NCBI GenBank assembly: GCA_003220615.1
Contig: QHTB01000142.1
Location: 1 to 56,154, forward strand
Origin: Candidatus Rokuibacteriota bacterium
Lineage (GTDB): Bacteria; Methylomirabilota; Methylomirabilia; Rokubacteriales; CSP1-6
DNA: 56,154 nt
Reading direction: 5' to 3'
Below the pieces are notes generated by a model. The model was given only the letters and a program-made list of their open reading frames with translations. It ran no database searches and had not been told where the DNA came from. This document shows positions 24,670 to 32,577 of this stretch, one piece after another; the stretch's first letter is position 1, and each line of letters begins with the position of its first letter. The position numbers and the translations under genes are program-made.

Positions 24670-25554
24670 TTAACGCACGTTCAGGAGATCGCGTAGCCCA
24701 TCGCCCACGAGGTTGATCGCGAGCACCGTGGCGGCCAGGAAGATGCCCGGGAAGAGGATGATCCAGAAGGCGAGCTGAACGTAGGCGCGGCCTTCCGCCA
24801 TGATGTTGCCCCAGGAAGGAATGTGCGGCGGTGTTCCCGCGCCGAGAAACGACAGATACGCCTCGAAGAGAATCGCCGACGCGGCGATGTACGTTCCTTG
24901 CACGATCAGCGGAGCGACCAGACCGGGGAGCACGTAACGCGCCAGGATGCGCGGCGTCCGCGCGCCGAGCGCCCGCGCGCCCTCGACCATCAGGTGCTCG
25001 CGCAGCGACAGCACCGACGCGCGCGTCAAGCGAACCACCCGCGGAATCTCGGGGATGAGGAGCGCGATGATGACGTTCTGCACGCTTGCCTTCATGAGGG
25101 CCATCAACGCGAGGGCCAGGAGAATGGCCGGGATGGCCATGAGCCCGTCCATGACGCGCATGGCGATCATGTCGAGCCTCCGATAGAAGCCGACGACGAG
25201 GCCGAGCGTCGTGCCCAGCACGAGGCTCAGCGTCGAGACCGCCGCGCCGACGGTGAGCGAGATCCGCGAGCCGTACAGCGTCCGGGTATAGATGTCGCGG
25301 CCGAAGTTGTCCGAGCCGAACCAGCGTTCGGCCGACGGCGGCCGCAGCCTCACCGCGGGCTTCATCTCGAGGGGATCGCCCGTCCACCAGAGCGGCGCGA
25401 GGACGCCGGCGACGAGGATCACGACGAGCGTGAGGGCGCCGGCGATGAGCGTCGGGTGGCGCAGGAGCGCGCGGCGGGCCGTATCGAGCGCGCCGGCGCG
25501 CGCAGTCGGCGCCGGGAGCGCGAAATCGGCGGCGACGGGCGGCGACAGCGCCAT
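24670..25554 (-). CDS. ABC transporter permease, DppC type (system 2)
   Basis: Inner-membrane permease of 294 aa. An alanine-rich N-terminus precedes the first helix; WFGSDNFGRDIYTRTLYGSRIS is the DppC hallmark. The EAA loop (LREHLMVEGARALGARTPRILARYVLPGL) is present, and EAYLSFLGAGTPPHIPSWGN closes the family signature. It is the last gene of a three-gene unit after the binding protein and DppB-type permease, with a three-base gap from the latter. No ATPase genes follow, so ATPases from another locus, perhaps system 1, must drive it. Confidence 0.93.
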   Translation of the reverse strand: MALSPPVAADFALPAPTARAGALDTARRALLRHPTLIAGALTLVVILVAGVLAPLWWTGDPLEMKPAVRLRPPSAERWFGSDNFGRDIYTRTLYGSRISLTVGAAVSTLSLVLGTTLGLVVGFYRRLDMIAMRVMDGLMAIPAILLALALMALMKASVQNVIIALLIPEIPRVVRLTRASVLSLREHLMVEGARALGARTPRILARYVLPGLVAPLIVQGTYIAASAILFEAYLSFLGAGTPPHIPSWGNIMAEGRAYVQLAFWIILFPGIFLAATVLAINLVGDGLRDLLNVR

Positions 25555-25557
25555 GGC

Positions 25558-26499
25558 TCAGTACCGGATCCTGGGATCGAGCACCACGTAGAGCACGTCG
25601 ACGACCAGATTGATCAGGACGTACACGCCGGAGACGACGAGGATGACGCCCTGGATCACGGGGTAGTCGCGGCGGATGATCGCGTCCACCGTCAGGCGCC
25701 CGAGTCCGGGCAGCGCGAAGACGCTCTCGGTCACCACCGCGCCGCCGATGAGCAGCGCGAATCCGATGCCGATGATCGTGACCACCGGCAACGAGGCGTT
25801 CTTCAGCGCGTGGTGGATCAGCACCCGCCGGGGGGCCAGGCCCTTGGCGAAGGCCGTGCGGATGAAGTCCTCGGAGAGCACCCCGAGCATGCTCGCCCGC
25901 GTCATGCGCGCGATCAGCGCCATGTAGACGACGGAGAGTGTGACGGCGGGAAGGATCAGATGGCGCAGGAAGGGCCACACGCCGTCGGCGAGCGGCCGGT
26001 AGCCTTGTACCGGGAGCCAGTGCATCGAGATGGCGAAGACGTAGACGAGCAGGAAGCCGAGCCAGAACACCGGCATGGAGAAGCCGGAGACCGCGAACAG
26101 CATCACCAGCCGGTCGACCAGCGACGCCTTCTTCCACGCCGCCAGCACGCCCAGCGGAACGCCGACGCCCACGCTGATGAGCATAGCGAAGAGCGTCAGC
26201 CCGATGGTCGCCTCCGTCCGCTGGCGAATCAGCGTGGACACCGGCAGGCCCGAGAAGATCGACGTGCCGAGATCTCCGCGCACGATGCGGCCGAGCCAGA
26301 TGCCGACCTGCGTGACGAAGGGCTCGTTCAGGCCGAGCTTGGCCCGGATGCGCGCGATGTCATCGGACGTCGCGTAGTCACCGGCGATGATGACGGCCGG
26401 ATCGCCGGGCGTGATGTGCAAGAGGGCAAACACGGCGATGGCCACGACCCCCATGACGGGGATGGTGGCCATCAGTCGCCGCCCGATCTGGCCGATCAC
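25558..26499 (-). CDS. ABC transporter permease, DppB type (system 2)
   Basis: Inner-membrane permease of 313 aa. It opens with GQIGRRLMATIPVMGVVAIAVF, then LLHITPGDPAVIIAGD and GDLGTSIFSGLPV, all DppB-family blocks. The EAA loop is EDFIRTAFAKGLAPRRVLIHHALKNASLP and the signature ESVFALPGLGRL is intact. The GTG start at 26499 overlaps the stop of the substrate-binding protein gene (GTGA), which ties the genes into one operon. It pairs with the DppC-type protein downstream. Confidence 0.93.
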   Translation of the reverse strand: MIGQIGRRLMATIPVMGVVAIAVFALLHITPGDPAVIIAGDYATSDDIARIRAKLGLNEPFVTQVGIWLGRIVRGDLGTSIFSGLPVSTLIRQRTEATIGLTLFAMLISVGVGVPLGVLAAWKKASLVDRLVMLFAVSGFSMPVFWLGFLLVYVFAISMHWLPVQGYRPLADGVWPFLRHLILPAVTLSVVYMALIARMTRASMLGVLSEDFIRTAFAKGLAPRRVLIHHALKNASLPVVTIIGIGFALLIGGAVVTESVFALPGLGRLTVDAIIRRDYPVIQGVILVVSGVYVLINLVVDVLYVVLDPRIRY

Positions 26500-28082
26500 G
26501 CGATGGAGACGCTCCAGAAGACCGGCGCCGGGAACTGCAGGAAGCCTTGCATGCTCTTGCGAAACGCGGTGGGTGAGACCCACTGGCCGAACGGCACGTA
26601 CATCACCTCGTCGAGGGCGACCTTCTGGATCTCCTCGGCGATCTGCTTCTGCGCCGCCTTGTCCGTCGCGCGCGCCCACTGGATCTTCAGCTCTTCGATG
26701 CGCCCGTTCTCGGGCCAGCCGAACCAGGCGCTGGAACCGGCGCCGGAGATTCCGGCGTGCACGGCGGGGTTGATGACGTCCGACGCGATCCACCACGTGA
26801 AGAGGACGTTCCAGCCGCCCTGGGCCGGCGGATCCTTCTTGGCTCGGCGAGCGACGACCGTGGACCAGTCCATCGCTTGCAGGTCCACGTTGAAGCCGAC
26901 CTGGGTCATCAGCTCGCGGCTCACCAGCGCGGCGCCGTGGGTGAGCGGGATGTCGGTCGGATCGAGGACCACCACCGGTTTGCCGTCGTAGCCCGAGTCC
27001 TTCAAGAGCTGCTTCGCCTTGTTCACGTCCTGCTTCACCGCGCCGGCGCCCGTCTCGAACGGCCCCCCGCAGGTGAACACGGCCGGGCACGTGCGGTAGT
27101 ACTTCGGCTGCCCGAGGGCGGCCTGCAGGTACTTCTCCTGGTCGACCATATAGAGGAGGGCCTGGCGGGCCTTCTTGTTGTTGAAGGGCGGCTGCAGATG
27201 GTTCGGCCGGATCCACCCTTGCGTCCCGCGCGGGTCCTGGATCGCCACCATGATGTCCTTGTTGCCCTCGAGCCGGGCGGCGATGTCGATGGACGGTTGC
27301 TCGTACCAGTCGACTTCGCCCGCTTCGAGCGCGGCCGCCGCCGTGGCCGGATCGGGGATGTACTTCCACACGACACGATCGAGGTTGACCTTCTTGCCGC
27401 CGGTCGAGCCGCTCGGCGCGTCGTTGCGCGGTACGTAATCCGGATTGCGGACGTAGACGACCTGGTTGCCCGGCTGCCACTCGTCCTTCACGAAGCGGAA
27501 CGGCCCCGAGCCGATCGTCTCCTTGATCTGCTCGCTGTCGGGCGTGGCGGCGATGCGCGCAGGCATGACGAAGGGCACGTTGCTCGACGGCTTGCCGAGC
27601 GCTTCGAGCACGAGGCCAAACGGCTGGGCGAGCTCGAGCGTGAAGCTCTTCTTGTCCTGAGCGGCGATCCTGGCGGTGTGGGCCGCGAGCAACTTGCCGA
27701 GCGGATCGCGCTTGCTCCACCGTTTGATCGATTCGACGGCATCCTCGGCGACGACCGGCTGACCGTCGTGCCACTTGAGGCCGTCACGCAGCGTGAACGA
27801 CCACTTCATCCCCTTGTTCGCCGAGGACCACTTGTCGACCATCTGCGGCTTGATCTGCAGATTCTGGTCGGTGCCGAAGAGCGTGTCGTAGATGAGATAG
27901 CAGTGGTTGCGTGTGATGTACGCCGTCGTCCAGATCGGATCGAGCACCTTGAGATCGGCGTGGGGGACGAACCGCATCGTCCCTCCGCGCTTCTGCGCGT
28001 GGACCGCGGGGAGGCCCGCCGACGCGGTCGCCGCGACGGCGGCAGCACCGGCGATGAAGTGGCGACGACTGAGATCGGCCAT
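26496..28082 (-). CDS. Peptide/nickel-type ABC transporter substrate-binding protein (system 2)
   Basis: Extracytoplasmic receptor of 528 aa in the SBP family 5 (DppA/OppA/NikA). The N-terminus LSRRHFIAGAAAVAA is a twin-arginine signal, so the protein may be exported folded. Family blocks include DKWSSANKGMKWSFTLRDGLKWHDGQPV and GSGPFRFVKDEWQPGNQVVYVRNPDY. DLKVLDPIWTTAYITRNH near the N-terminus resembles receptors commonly found beside amidases and hydantoinases in soil bacteria. AGGAGG nine bases before the ATG fixes the start at 28082. It is the first gene of the operon; its stop overlaps the permease start. Confidence 0.93.
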   Translation of the reverse strand: MADLSRRHFIAGAAAVAATASAGLPAVHAQKRGGTMRFVPHADLKVLDPIWTTAYITRNHCYLIYDTLFGTDQNLQIKPQMVDKWSSANKGMKWSFTLRDGLKWHDGQPVVAEDAVESIKRWSKRDPLGKLLAAHTARIAAQDKKSFTLELAQPFGLVLEALGKPSSNVPFVMPARIAATPDSEQIKETIGSGPFRFVKDEWQPGNQVVYVRNPDYVPRNDAPSGSTGGKKVNLDRVVWKYIPDPATAAAALEAGEVDWYEQPSIDIAARLEGNKDIMVAIQDPRGTQGWIRPNHLQPPFNNKKARQALLYMVDQEKYLQAALGQPKYYRTCPAVFTCGGPFETGAGAVKQDVNKAKQLLKDSGYDGKPVVVLDPTDIPLTHGAALVSRELMTQVGFNVDLQAMDWSTVVARRAKKDPPAQGGWNVLFTWWIASDVINPAVHAGISGAGSSAWFGWPENGRIEELKIQWARATDKAAQKQIAEEIQKVALDEVMYVPFGQWVSPTAFRKSMQGFLQFPAPVFWSVSIA

Positions 28083-28193
28083 GACGGATGTCCTCCTCGG
28101 AGGGAAGGCCAGATACTAGCACGCGGCCCCGGGGCCATGTTAGAGTGGCGTCCTGATTTCAAACCCTCTCCGATCGACCGCTGGGCACCGCGC

Positions 28194-28484
28194 ATGAAGC
28201 GCCGCAATTACGGGTTCGACCGGCGGCGCCGCGAAGACCTCCGCCGCGCCAAGCAGGAAGCCAAGACCCAGCGCAAGACCGACCGCGAGGCGAGCGGTTC
28301 GGTCGGTCCCGAGATGGGTGAAGCGCAGACGACGGGTGCGCCCGAAGGAATGTGGGAGTGGTTCTCGGCGAGCCGGGCGCGCACTCTGGCGACACCGCCG
28401 CGCACCCGCCCGCCCGCTGATCCGCCCGACGACTGGATCCTCCTCACCGAAGCGAGTGAGGAGGAGGCCGCGCCCGAAGCCTAG
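28194..28484 (+). CDS. Small Lys/Arg-rich hypothetical protein
   Basis: Protein of 96 aa whose first 36 residues are highly basic (MKRRNYGFDRRRREDLRRAK and on), followed by a Ser/Gly/Pro-rich acidic tail ending TEASEEEAAPEA. No domain is recognised. Short proteins starting KRRNYGFDRR or a close variant are common in Proteobacteria and related groups and are uncharacterised; binding to nucleic acid is a guess from charge. An upstream ATG at 28137 in the same frame would add 19 residues. The start at 28194 is preferred because it matches the usual N-terminus of such proteins. The gene ends one base before the convergent CDSH-type iron-sulfur gene. Confidence 0.6.
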   Translation: MKRRNYGFDRRRREDLRRAKQEAKTQRKTDREASGSVGPEMGEAQTTGAPEGMWEWFSASRARTLATPPRTRPPADPPDDWILLTEASEEEAAPEA

Positions 28485-28485
28485 A

Positions 28486-28707
28486 CTACTTCTTCTGCTC
28501 CTGCGCCACGGCGGCCTCGGCCGCCTGAAACCCGATCTTGCTGTGGGTCCCGTCACAGAACGGCTTGGTGACGGACGCGCCGCACCGGCACAGCGCGATG
28601 CGCGGGCGCCCGGTCGTGTCCACGCGCGCGCCCGTCGGGTCGTAGATCTCCACGTCCCCTTCGACCAGGTACGGGCCGTTCGGACGGCAGGTGATCTTCA
28701 CGGTCAT
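28486..28707 (-). CDS. CDGSH iron-sulfur domain protein
   Basis: Small 2Fe-2S protein of 73 aa. The CDGSH motif is complete: C40-R-C42, C51-D-G and H55 in CRCGASVTKPFCDGTHSKIGF. The N-terminal half forms the beta sheet (VKITCRPNGPYLVEGDVEI) seen in bacterial stand-alone members, sometimes paired with glutamate synthase or DUF1271 domains. The 3Cys-1His cluster is redox-active and can be labile. GAGGAGG upstream supports the start at 28707. It is divergent from the radical SAM cassette 60 bases away, which may also need iron-sulfur chemistry. Confidence 0.92.
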   Translation of the reverse strand: MTVKITCRPNGPYLVEGDVEIYDPTGARVDTTGRPRIALCRCGASVTKPFCDGTHSKIGFQAAEAAVAQEQKK

Positions 28708-28765
28708 CGACACGCCTCCTCGCTCGAATTGGGCCTCACGATACACCCAGCCGCAAACGCGGGCG

Positions 28766-28771
28766 TAGAAT
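28766..28771 (+). promoter_or_regulatory. -10-like element of the radical SAM cassette
   Basis: TAGAAT overlaps the ATG at 28770. A GTG in the same frame at 28779 lies seven bases after it, so the real, leaderless start may be 28779. Confidence 0.4.
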
Positions 28772-30212
28772 GACGGGCGTGCGCGAGCCCGGCGCGATCC
28801 TCCTCGTCGGCTGCTACGAGCTGGGCCACCAGCCGCTGGCCGTGGCGTGGCCGGCGGCCTTCCTCGAGCGCGCCGGCTATCGGCCAGCCGTGCTCGACGT
28901 GTCCATCGAGCCCTTCGATGCCGAGCGCGTTCGCCGCGCCCGCCTCGTCGCGATCTCCGTGCCGATGCACACGGCGCTGCGCCTCGGCGTCGGGGTCGCC
29001 GCGCGCGTGCGCCAGGAACATCCGTCGGCCCACATCTGCTTCTACGGCCTGTACGCGACGCTGAATGCCGAGCATCTCTTGCGACACAGCGCGGACTCCG
29101 TCATGAGCGGCGAAGTGGAAGACGCGCTCGTCGAGCTGGCCCGCCATCTCGAGGCCGCCGCGGATCGCGGACCGGTCGGGCCTCGCGCTGCGTCGGCTCC
29201 GATCCTCACGAAGCTCGACTTCCCGGCCCCATCGCGCTCGCTCCTTCCGAGCCTCAAGAAGTACGCCCACCTCGAGCGTGGAGACGGCCGCCTCGAGCTG
29301 GCCGGCTACGTCGAGGCCAGTCGCGGCTGCAAGCATCACTGCCGTCACTGCCCGATCCCGCCCGTGTACGGCGGGCGCTTCTTCGTCGTCGATCGCGCCG
29401 TCGTCATGGCCGATGTCCGCCAGCTCGTCGACGCCGGCGCCACTCACATCACGTTCGGCGATCCCGACTTCCTGAACGGCCCCCGCCACGCGCTCGACGT
29501 CGCGCGCGCGCTTCACCGTGAGCTCCCGGCGGTCACCTTCGATATCACGGCGAAGATCGAGCACCTGCTCCGCCAGCGCCAGCACCTGCCGGAGCTTCGC
29601 GCCCTCGGCTGTCTCTTCATCGTCTCCGCCGTCGAGTCGCTGAGCGATACCGTGCTCGCCCATCTCGACAAGGGCCACACGCGGGCCGACGTCGCCGCCG
29701 CCCTCGGAGCCGTGCGGTCCGCTGGCATCACGCTCCGGCCCACCTGGGTCCCGTTCACGCCGTGGACCACGCTCGACGCCTACGCCGAGATGCTCGACTT
29801 CGTGGAGGGCGAGGATCTGGTGGACGCCGTCGATCCCGTGCAGTACTCGATCCGCCTGCTGGTGCCGCCGGGATCGCTGCTCGCGGAGAGCGAAGCGCTG
29901 CGACCGTACCGAGGCCCGCTCGTCGAGCACGACTTCTACTACCGCTGGACCCATCCCGATCCTCGGATGGACCGATTGCAGGAACGTGTCGCGTCGTTGG
30001 CCGCCAAGGCCGCCGAGGCTCGCGAGGATGCGGCGCTGACGTTCGGGCGGATCAGAGCGCTGGCCGACGAGGCCCGTGAGGTTCCGTCCCGGCCATCGTC
30101 ACCCCCGCCTCCGTCCGACCGGCGGCGGGCGCCGCGGCTGAGCGAAGCGTGGTTCTGCTGAAGCGAGCCCATCCAGGGCCAGGTGGCCTTGATCGAGCGA
30201 GTCGGGCCCTGA
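28770..30212 (+). CDS. CUAEP-tail-type radical SAM protein, probable selenoprotein (UGA 30159-30161 = Sec464)
   Basis: Protein of 480 aa with read-through, 463 aa without. Residues 8-125 resemble a B12-binding-type Rossmann domain (ILLVGCYELGHQPLA) without an obvious DxHxxG. The radical SAM domain has YVEASRGCKHHCRHCP, with C187, C191 and C194 for the 4Fe-4S cluster. THITFGDPDFLNG and LFIVSAVESLSD follow the B12-radical-SAM barrel. The protein would end at SEAWFC, but the frame continues U-S-E-P for 17 residues to a TGA at 30210. Known relatives end in C-U-A-E-P or C-C-A-E-P, so UGA464 is very probably selenocysteine. The reaction is unknown. It is the first gene of a cassette with Nfu, ATP-grasp and DUF169 genes. 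The start may be GTG 28779. Confidence 0.85.
30175..30190 (+). promoter_or_regulatory. SECIS-like hairpin of the radical SAM gene
   Basis: AGGGCC (30175-30180) pairs with GGCCTT (30185-30190), with one G-U pair, around the loop AGGT. The loop starts 19 nt after the UGA and recalls the AGGUCU loop of the E. coli fdhF SECIS. Confidence 0.65.
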
Positions 30213-30257
30213 GGGGGCCATGTCGTCTGGTACCATGAGCCACGGAGAGGTGATGCC

Positions 30258-30557
30258 ATGACCACCGAGAGCACCGATAAGCCCGACCTCAAGACCCGGG
30301 TCCAGGAGATCATCGATAGCATGATCAATCCGGCCGTGGCCGGTCACGGCGGCTTCGTCGAGCTGATCGACGTGCAGGACAACCGCGTCTATCTCGTGAT
30401 GGGCGGCGGCTGTCAGGGCTGCGGCGCGGCCGACGTCACGCTCAAGGCCGGCATCGAGCGCCTCATCAAGGAAGAGATCCCCGAAGTCGCCGAGGTGCTC
30501 GACACGACCGACCACGGGGCCGGCAGCAATCCCTACTACACGCCGGGCAAGCAGTAG
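30258..30557 (+). CDS. NifU C-terminal domain (Nfu-type) iron-sulfur scaffold protein
   Basis: Protein of 99 aa with only the Nfu domain. VQEIIDSMINPAVAGHGGFVELIDVQ opens the fold, and the cluster-binding motif C52-Q-G-C55 lies in GGGCQGCGAADVTLKAGIE, the typical context. Nfu proteins carry 4Fe-4S clusters to client enzymes. The obvious client here is the radical SAM protein encoded just upstream. GGAGAGG lies before the ATG at 30258, and a TACCAT element at 30231-30236 could give an internal promoter. The tail TTDHGAGSNPYYTPGKQ is family-typical for actinobacterial-like Nfu proteins. Confidence 0.93.
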   Translation: MTTESTDKPDLKTRVQEIIDSMINPAVAGHGGFVELIDVQDNRVYLVMGGGCQGCGAADVTLKAGIERLIKEEIPEVAEVLDTTDHGAGSNPYYTPGKQ

Positions 30558-30559
30558 CC

Positions 30560-31789
30560 CTGGCCCGGCTGCTGCTCCTCCTCCCTACCCGCACGTACCG
30601 CACCGAGGCCTTCGTCGACGCCGCTCACGGCCTCGGTGTCGATCTCGTTTGCGCGTCCGAGCGGCCCAGCACGCTCGAAGATCTCGCCCCCGACTCGTTG
30701 TTGACGCTCGACTTCGCGGATCCCGCCGCCGCCACCCGCAAGGTGGCGGACTGGAGTCGCCAGCGCCCGCTCGACGCCGTGGTCGGTGTCGATGATCAAA
30801 CCGCGACCGCGGCGGCCGCGATCGCCGAGCGACTCGGGTTGAGGACGAGCCCGGTGGCCGCGGTGGCGGCGGCCCGCAACAAGTTCGAGATGCGCCAGTG
30901 CCTGGCCGCAGCCGGGCTTCCCGTTCCCCGCTTCCGCCGCATCGCGCTCAAGGAGGATCCGTTCCTGGCCGCGCGCGGCGTCGCGTTTCCCTGCGTGCTC
31001 AAGCCGCTGGCGCTGTCGGCAAGCCGCGGCGTCATCCGAGCCAACAACGTCGATCAGTTCATCGCCGGGTTCCGCCGCATCGGCGCGCTGCTGCGGCGGG
31101 ACGACGTCAGCGTCACCGGCGACGCCGCCGACGCCTTGCTGGCCGAGGAGTACATTCCCGGCGTCGAAGTGGCGCTCGAAGGCGTGCTGAGTGGCGGACG
31201 GCTCCAGACGCTCGCGCTCTTCGACAAGCCCGATCCGCTGGAAGGGCCGTTCTTCGAGGAGACGATCTACGTCACGCCGTCGCGGCTGCCCGCGAGCATC
31301 CAGAGCGCCGTCACCGACGCGACGGCCAGCGCGGCGGCCGCCCTCGGACTGGAGGAGGGCCCCGTGCACGCGGAAGTGCGCGTGAACGAGCACGGGCCGT
31401 TCGTCATCGAGCTGGCGGCGCGCTCCATCGGCGGGCTCTGCTCGCGGACGCTGCGCTTCGGCACCGGCATGACGCTCGAGGAGCTGATCCTGCGCCACGC
31501 GCTCGGCTGGGAGGTCCCGTCGTACGACCGCGAGGCGCGCGCTGCCGGCGTCATGATGATCCCGATCCCGCGCGCCGGCCGGCTCGGGGAGATCCACGGC
31601 ATCGCCGACGCCACCGCCGTACCGTCAGTGGAAGAGGTCGTGATCACCGCCCACGTGGGTCAGGAGCTGATCCCGCTTCCCGAAGGCTGGCAGTACCTCG
31701 GATTCATCTTCGCCCGCAGCGACACGCCCGATCAGGTCGAGAGGGCTCTCCGGGCGTCACACGCGCAGCTCCGCTTCGACATCGCCTGA
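30560..31789 (+). CDS. ATP-grasp domain ligase
   Basis: Carboxylate-amine ligase of about 409 aa. The pre-ATP-grasp Rossmann part begins RLLLLLPTRTYRTEAFVDAA right after the Nfu stop, so translation probably starts at CTG 30560; the next usable start, TTG 30698, would delete half of this domain. Family blocks include AARNKFEMRQCLAAAGLPVP, FPCVLKPLALSASRGV (the ATP-binding lysine), LLAEEYIPGVEVALEGVL and the metal-binding HAEVRVNEHGPFVIELAARSIGG. Such enzymes join a carboxylate to an amine through an acyl phosphate. The substrate may be the product of the neighbouring radical SAM enzyme, but this is inference. Confidence 0.88.
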   Translation: MARLLLLLPTRTYRTEAFVDAAHGLGVDLVCASERPSTLEDLAPDSLLTLDFADPAAATRKVADWSRQRPLDAVVGVDDQTATAAAAIAERLGLRTSPVAAVAAARNKFEMRQCLAAAGLPVPRFRRIALKEDPFLAARGVAFPCVLKPLALSASRGVIRANNVDQFIAGFRRIGALLRRDDVSVTGDAADALLAEEYIPGVEVALEGVLSGGRLQTLALFDKPDPLEGPFFEETIYVTPSRLPASIQSAVTDATASAAAALGLEEGPVHAEVRVNEHGPFVIELAARSIGGLCSRTLRFGTGMTLEELILRHALGWEVPSYDREARAAGVMMIPIPRAGRLGEIHGIADATAVPSVEEVVITAHVGQELIPLPEGWQYLGFIFARSDTPDQVERALRASHAQLRFDIA

Positions 31790-31804
31790 CCGGAGAAAGA
31801 CGCC

Positions 31805-32563
31805 ATGACCACCGACTATCTCGCGCTCGCCCGCTCGCTCGCCCAGAGCCTGCGGCTCCAGGTCCCGCCGATCGCCGTCTGTCTCACCGATCAGGTGCCG
31901 GCAGGCGTGCCGGCCTTCGCGGGCCGCGCGCCCGCCGGCTGCTCCTTCTGGCAGGAGGCGGTCAAGGGCGCATTCGCTACGTCGGCGCGCGATCACGACC
32001 TCTGCGCGATCGGGACGTTCACCCACAATCTCGATGCGACCGCTGCGCACGAGGCGGATCGCCGCGACGCCCTCCGAGTCTTCGCGGATCTCGGCTACGT
32101 ACGGCCGCAGGATATCCCGCTGATCCCCGTCCTGGCCGAGCGCCGCCGCCACGTCGTCTACGCGCCGCTCGCCGCCACCCCGCTGCCTCCGGATGTCGTC
32201 GTGCTCTTCGTCACTGCGGCCCAGACGCTCGTGCTCGTCGAGGCGGCGGAGGGCGTGGATGGCGGGCGCCCGCCGGCGATGGGCCGGCCGGCCTGCGCCG
32301 TGGTGCCGCAAGTGGTGAATCAGCGCGCGGCCGCGCTGAGTCTCGGATGCTGCGGAGCGCGCGCCTACCTCGACGTCCTCTCCGACGACGTGGCGATCTT
32401 CGCGCTACCGGGCGCACGGCTGGACGCGTACGTGGCCCGCATCGCCGAGCTGGCCAAGGCCAACTCGGTGCTGGCGAGCTTTCACGCTTTGCGCCGGCAG
32501 GACGTGGAAGCCGGCGCGAGCCCGACCGTGAAGCAGTCGCTCGAGCGTCTCAGCCCGCGTTAG
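31805..32563 (+). CDS. DUF169 family protein
   Basis: Protein of 252 aa matching the DUF169 family, which has no assigned biochemical role. LARSLAQSLRLQVPPIAVCLTD opens the domain. Conserved cysteine contexts are APAGCSFWQEAVKG, DHDLCAIGTFTHNL and SLGCCGARAYLD, which suggest metal or cofactor binding. The family is found near redox and iron-sulfur genes in anaerobes and soil bacteria. It lies 15 bases after the ATP-grasp gene and closes the radical SAM cassette. The GGAG site before ATG 31805 fits. It ends 14 bases from the convergent exporter gene. Confidence 0.88.
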   Translation: MTTDYLALARSLAQSLRLQVPPIAVCLTDQVPAGVPAFAGRAPAGCSFWQEAVKGAFATSARDHDLCAIGTFTHNLDATAAHEADRRDALRVFADLGYVRPQDIPLIPVLAERRRHVVYAPLAATPLPPDVVVLFVTAAQTLVLVEAAEGVDGGRPPAMGRPACAVVPQVVNQRAAALSLGCCGARAYLDVLSDDVAIFALPGARLDAYVARIAELAKANSVLASFHALRRQDVEAGASPTVKQSLERLSPR

Positions 32564-32577
32564 TCGATCGCGGCGGG

